From JAVVEZ01 sp032250895 (GTDB lineage: Bacteria > Pseudomonadota > Gammaproteobacteria > Pseudomonadales > Pseudohongiellaceae): a DNA stretch of 47,369 nt. A program made the translations under genes and the position numbers. The DNA lies in NCBI GenBank assembly GCA_032250895.1, contig JAVVEZ010000021.1, forward strand, positions 1 to 47,369. The letters are read 5' to 3'. The notes under the pieces are model-generated. The model was given only the letters and a program-made list of their open reading frames with translations, was not told the origin of the DNA and did no database searches. Within the stretch, counting starts at the first letter, position 1; each line of letters begins with the position of its first letter. Positions 42,965 through 47,369 of the stretch are shown one piece after another.

Positions 42965-44845
<1,881 letters not shown>

Positions 44846-44853
44846 AAAACAAA

Positions 44854-44930
44854 GGGCCTATAACTCAGTTGGTTAGAGTAGCGGACTCATAATCCGTTTG
44901 TCCCAGGTTCGAGTCCTGGTGGGCCCACCA
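44854..44930 (+). tRNA. ileX: tRNA-Ile2 (anticodon CAU, k2C34 type), CCA encoded
   Basis: A 77-nt cloverleaf: acceptor arm GGGCCTA/TGGGCCC with encoded ACCA, D-arm AACTCAGTTGGTTAGAGT, anticodon CAU in GGACTCATAATCC, and T-arm CCAGGTTCGAGTCCTGG. The CAU anticodon could mean elongator Met or Ile2. The anticodon-stem context and the position right after rpoD, where E. coli has ileX, favour Ile2 modified by TilS. Confidence 0.9.
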
Positions 44931-45040
44931 ATTCCGTTGATGTTTATCAGTTTTCCCTGCGCATCGGTGTCCAATAAGTGACCAACATTATTCGGACTGC
45001 GCATCTGCTCCAGATGCTCCGGCGCAAGCATGGCGCCCAT
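44931..45040 (-). pseudogene. Possible 5' remnant of a NifU/IscU-like gene beside the tRNA
   Basis: Reading leftward from ATG 45040 (GGAAGG about 6 nt upstream) gives MGAMLAPEHLEQMRSPNN, then VGHLLDTDAQGKL, before the frame runs into the tRNA. The stretch MRSPNNVGHLLDTDAQG recalls the start of Fe-S scaffold proteins (NPRNVG..DADG). The rest of such a gene is absent. It may be a truncated copy or chance. Confidence 0.25.
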
Positions 45041-45065
45041 TCACTGCCTTCCAGGCATCAGATGC

Positions 45066-45097
45066 AAAAAAAAGAGCTCCGAAGAGCTCTTTTTTTT
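45066..45097. terminator. Bidirectional intrinsic terminator
   Basis: AAAAAAAAGAGCTC and GAGCTCTTTTTTTT form a perfect 14-bp stem around CGAA. With A and T tracts on either side it can end both the rpoD-tRNA transcript and the minus-strand cytochrome gene, whose stop is at 45112. Confidence 0.9.
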
Positions 45098-45111
45098 GGC
45101 CAGCCTGCTGA

Positions 45112-47280
45112 TCAGTGTGTCAGGGGATCAGGACGTACCTGAAACTTGACGACCTTGCCGGTCGTGCCTTTGCCGCCTTCGGTATGCCACACCAGGTGCG
45201 TACCATAATTGGCATACAGGCCGCGGGTTTTCCAGCCGCCGTCGACGTCATCGATGCGGGCATCCAGGCCGCGCTGATAGAAGCCCAATGGATAGGGCAC
45301 GCGGAAGTAGGTCCACTCACCTGTCTCCGGGTCCAGTGCAATCAGCGAGTCGGAGTTGGAGCCGGTCAGGATCGGCGTGTCCTTGCCCAGACCCATGATG
45401 TCGTGCTGGTCGACCCAGCCATAATAATGGAAGTCGGCCGGATACTCGGTATTCCCCAGCTTGGGGCCAGGGGTCTGCCAGGTTTTCCAACCCTGCGCGC
45501 AATGCGTACCTTTATCCGTGCCGGGACCGTTGAGCACCGTGCACTTGCTGCGATCGAACATGCCCCATTCGGAGGAGGCCGCCATGGCCACCCAGGGATG
45601 CCCTTCGCTGTCGATATCGATACCGCGCGGGTCCAGAGAACCCTCGGGCACCTGGTACACCTCGGTGATGCAGGATTCCGGAGGATTGTTGCCGCGGTCG
45701 AGACGCATGATGAAGCCGGGATAGCTCTCGGAGGCGCCCCATACGATGTTGCCGTCGTTCGGGTCGGGAATCACGGCATACATGTTGTAGCGCACTTCGG
45801 TATCCAGATTCGGATCCGGATTGTCGGAGCCAGCTCTGTTCCACGGTTTGGTGATCCTGCCATCGCCGTTGGTGTCGATGATCTGCGGACACCAGCCCTG
45901 GGCAAGCTGCTCGTCATGGGTCAGGTCGAACAGGCGGGTATTGATCCAGCCGAACATGGGACCCAGCAGTTCATTGAAGTACAGCGTGTTGTCGGGATCG
46001 CTGGCAAACTGCAGATGGTGCGTGGCGAAACAGGTGTCGATCAGCTCGAACTGCTTGGTCTCGGGATCGAACACGGATGCCTGACGGTTGCTGAAAGTCA
46101 GCGGATAGTACTGGGCATACTTGTTGTCGGAACCCTGCTGACACCAGTCGGGCTCGGCGTTGCGGATTTTTGAGGTCATCCACACGCGGCCATCGGGGCC
46201 GATCATTGGATTATGCGGATCAGACGGATTTTCCGAACCCCACAAATGTTCCATGCCCCAGAAGTTGGAGGGATTGCCCGGCGGTGGAAAACGGGAGTTG
46301 ACTTCACGCGGGTCTTCGCGGGTGGGAATCACATACTTGTAGGAATCGTTGCTGACCGGATCGACTACCGCCAGGGTGCCGTGGCCGGCGGAGACGGCGT
46401 AGACGGGACCGAAGGCGTTGACGGTGGGGTTGTTCTTGTCCGTGGCGACTTCATCGTGCATGAAATCCTGCGGACCGCCGATATCCCACAGGGTAACGAC
46501 GATATTGCGTTCTATCCCGGACGGGCGTGGCGGCGCAGGAGGAACGGCGCCGGCCTTGATCCTGCGGGTCCAGTCGGCCATGGTCTTGGACATGCCATCC
46601 ATGCCGAACTGCACGAAGGCAGCCTGCATGTTGCCGCCACGCACACCCAGTGAGGTCCGGTAAATCCAGGCTTCCTCGTCGGTATCGAAACCCAGGCCGG
46701 CCATATGGTCCAGAGTGCGGGTCACGTGATTGCCGAGTTGGTGACAGAAGTTGCAGTCGGATTTGAATTCGTGCACGAAACGGTCCTGGCTCTCGATGGT
46801 CGGCAGAAAGCCATTGCCTCCGGCGGCGACCGGACCGGTACCCGGCAATTTATCCGCACCCGGTATTTCCAGCAGCGACAACCAGTAGTCGCCTGGGTAT
46901 ATCTGCGCGGCTTCCTGGGGTGTGGAGGCATCCTCGACGCTGAGCTTGAGATTTTCATCGCCCGGACGGCCTTCGACCTTGTCGGAATCCTTCAGACCGT
47001 AGCCGCGTACCCAGACATTGTAGGTAGCCTCAGGCAGTTGCGGCAGGGTGTAGTTGCCATTGTCATCAGTGACCACGATCTTGATGAAGGGAGTATTGGT
47101 TTCCTGCGTCTCGGCAATGACCCAGACACCGGCCTCGGGGCCGTTCGCGCCGGTGACCTGACCGCTGATGTAGCCATCGGGATAGCTGCGCTGACTGCCA
47201 GCATCCGCCTGGGCAAGCGCAATACTGCCTGCCAGCAGCGCCAAGGCCGCCAAAAATAGTGAAGATATCAACTTGCCCAT
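45112..47280 (-). CDS. Secreted single-haem-c protein with carboxypeptidase-regulatory-like and beta-propeller domains
   Basis: From the ATG at 47280 (AGGAGG upstream) the protein has 722 residues. A signal peptide (about 1-25, ending ALAQA) is followed by a carboxypeptidase-regulatory-like beta-sandwich (about 35-115: GYISGQVTGANGPEAGVWV, TDDNGNYTLPQLPEATYNVWV). One haem-c site is present: DCNFCHQLG, with Cys176, Cys179 and His180. The C-terminal ~450 residues hold repeated propeller-like blades (NPMIGPDGRVWMTSKIR, GIDIDSEGHPWVAMAAS, LIALDPETGEWTYF) like SMP-30/Vgb/NHL proteins. I know no assigned function; a periplasmic redox or substrate-binding role is an inference. The ATG at 47316 would place 12 residues before the signal. 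Confidence 0.75.
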   Translation of the reverse strand: MGKLISSLFLAALALLAGSIALAQADAGSQRSYPDGYISGQVTGANGPEAGVWVIAETQETNTPFIKIVVTDDNGNYTLPQLPEATYNVWVRGYGLKDSDKVEGRPGDENLKLSVEDASTPQEAAQIYPGDYWLSLLEIPGADKLPGTGPVAAGGNGFLPTIESQDRFVHEFKSDCNFCHQLGNHVTRTLDHMAGLGFDTDEEAWIYRTSLGVRGGNMQAAFVQFGMDGMSKTMADWTRRIKAGAVPPAPPRPSGIERNIVVTLWDIGGPQDFMHDEVATDKNNPTVNAFGPVYAVSAGHGTLAVVDPVSNDSYKYVIPTREDPREVNSRFPPPGNPSNFWGMEHLWGSENPSDPHNPMIGPDGRVWMTSKIRNAEPDWCQQGSDNKYAQYYPLTFSNRQASVFDPETKQFELIDTCFATHHLQFASDPDNTLYFNELLGPMFGWINTRLFDLTHDEQLAQGWCPQIIDTNGDGRITKPWNRAGSDNPDPNLDTEVRYNMYAVIPDPNDGNIVWGASESYPGFIMRLDRGNNPPESCITEVYQVPEGSLDPRGIDIDSEGHPWVAMAASSEWGMFDRSKCTVLNGPGTDKGTHCAQGWKTWQTPGPKLGNTEYPADFHYYGWVDQHDIMGLGKDTPILTGSNSDSLIALDPETGEWTYFRVPYPLGFYQRGLDARIDDVDGGWKTRGLYANYGTHLVWHTEGGKGTTGKVVKFQVRPDPLTH

Positions 47281-47328
47281 AGTGCCTCCTGGGGTCCTCA
47301 TGACATGGGTTTGCATTTTTGATTCTGG

Positions 47329-47365
47329 TTCTTTTGTTACCGCTTCTTTTGTTACCGCTTCTTTT
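47329..47365. repeat. 15-bp tandem direct repeat upstream of the haem protein gene
   Basis: TTCTTTTGTTACCGC occurs at 47329-47343 and 47344-47358, followed by a partial third TTCTTTT. It lies about 50-85 bp upstream of the start codon, where promoter or operator elements of the minus-strand gene would be. The window ends here. Confidence 0.7.
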
Positions 47366-47369
47366 TTTA

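Noticed and set aside
44854..44930. tRNA-Met (elongator)
   Set aside because: The CAU anticodon is ambiguous, but the stem context and position after rpoD match tRNA-Ile2 better.

Overview
The window is chromosomal DNA of a gammaproteobacterium. The evidence is an LptD/SurA outer-membrane assembly pair, AmgK/MurU muropeptide recycling, a rpsU-yqeY-dnaG-rpoD macromolecular-synthesis block followed by tRNA-Ile2(CAU), and a TonB-dependent receptor. The backbone order (LOG protein, TerB-DnaJ protein, murU, amgK // lptD, surA, pdxA, rsmA, apaG, apaH ... cca ... folK, folB, tsaD ... rpsU, yqeY, dnaG, rpoD) is, from memory, close to one continuous block in Pseudomonas aeruginosa (about PA0576-PA0598). 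A Pseudomonas-like or marine oligotrophic-type gammaproteobacterium fits, but the genus cannot be fixed from the sequence.

Layout. 1-3155 (minus): putative operon amgK-murU-TerB/DnaJ protein-LOG protein (cut by the window edge). 3217-10140 (plus): lptD-surA-pdxA-rsmA-apaG-apaH, with tight or overlapping junctions between pdxA, rsmA and apaG. 10146-11268 (minus): GFA-family and GST genes, followed by divergent cca and a pteridine-reductase-like SDR (to 13379). 13.4-32.9 kb is a roughly 20-kb accessory region: M3 lipoprotein peptidase, 2OG-Fe(II) oxygenase, VOC protein, WrbA, TonB receptor, Dps, a LigM/DesA-type THF-dependent O-demethylase, an alpha/beta hydrolase, a REP-associated tyrosine transposase (RAYT) between repeat arrays, a GAF-PAS-PAS-GGDEF-EAL protein, an AhpD-like protein, an esterase-like hydrolase, and a minus-strand cluster DUF302-NAT-peroxiredoxin-rhodanese. 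The backbone resumes with folK-folB-tsaD (32972-34932). A second insertion lies between tsaD and rpsU: an MDR oxidoreductase, a LysM lytic transglycosylase, and an aromatic amino acid ammonia-lyase resembling cyanobacterial PAL. The window closes with rpsU-yqeY-dnaG-rpoD-tRNA-Ile2 and a large secreted single-haem beta-propeller protein.

Most notable are two repeat systems. (1) Three arrays of a 12-bp core (GGGACACCCACT) lie at 21.42, 24.13 and 25.42 kb, three copies each with array-specific periods of about 21, 26 and 29 bp. Two of them flank the RAYT gene in inverted orientation. (2) A 28-bp block, fully palindromic at one site, occurs at 29563, 32742 and 38141 in the same orientation. The first two copies closely bracket the DUF302-NAT-peroxiredoxin-rhodanese cluster. 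Other points of interest are a perfect palindromic operator candidate at the O-demethylase promoter, an unusual Phe-His selectivity pair in the ammonia-lyase, the absence of plsY from its usual folB-tsaD slot, and a possible truncated NifU/IscU-like remnant next to the tRNA.

All calls come from reading the sequence and recalled family knowledge. No database search was run.
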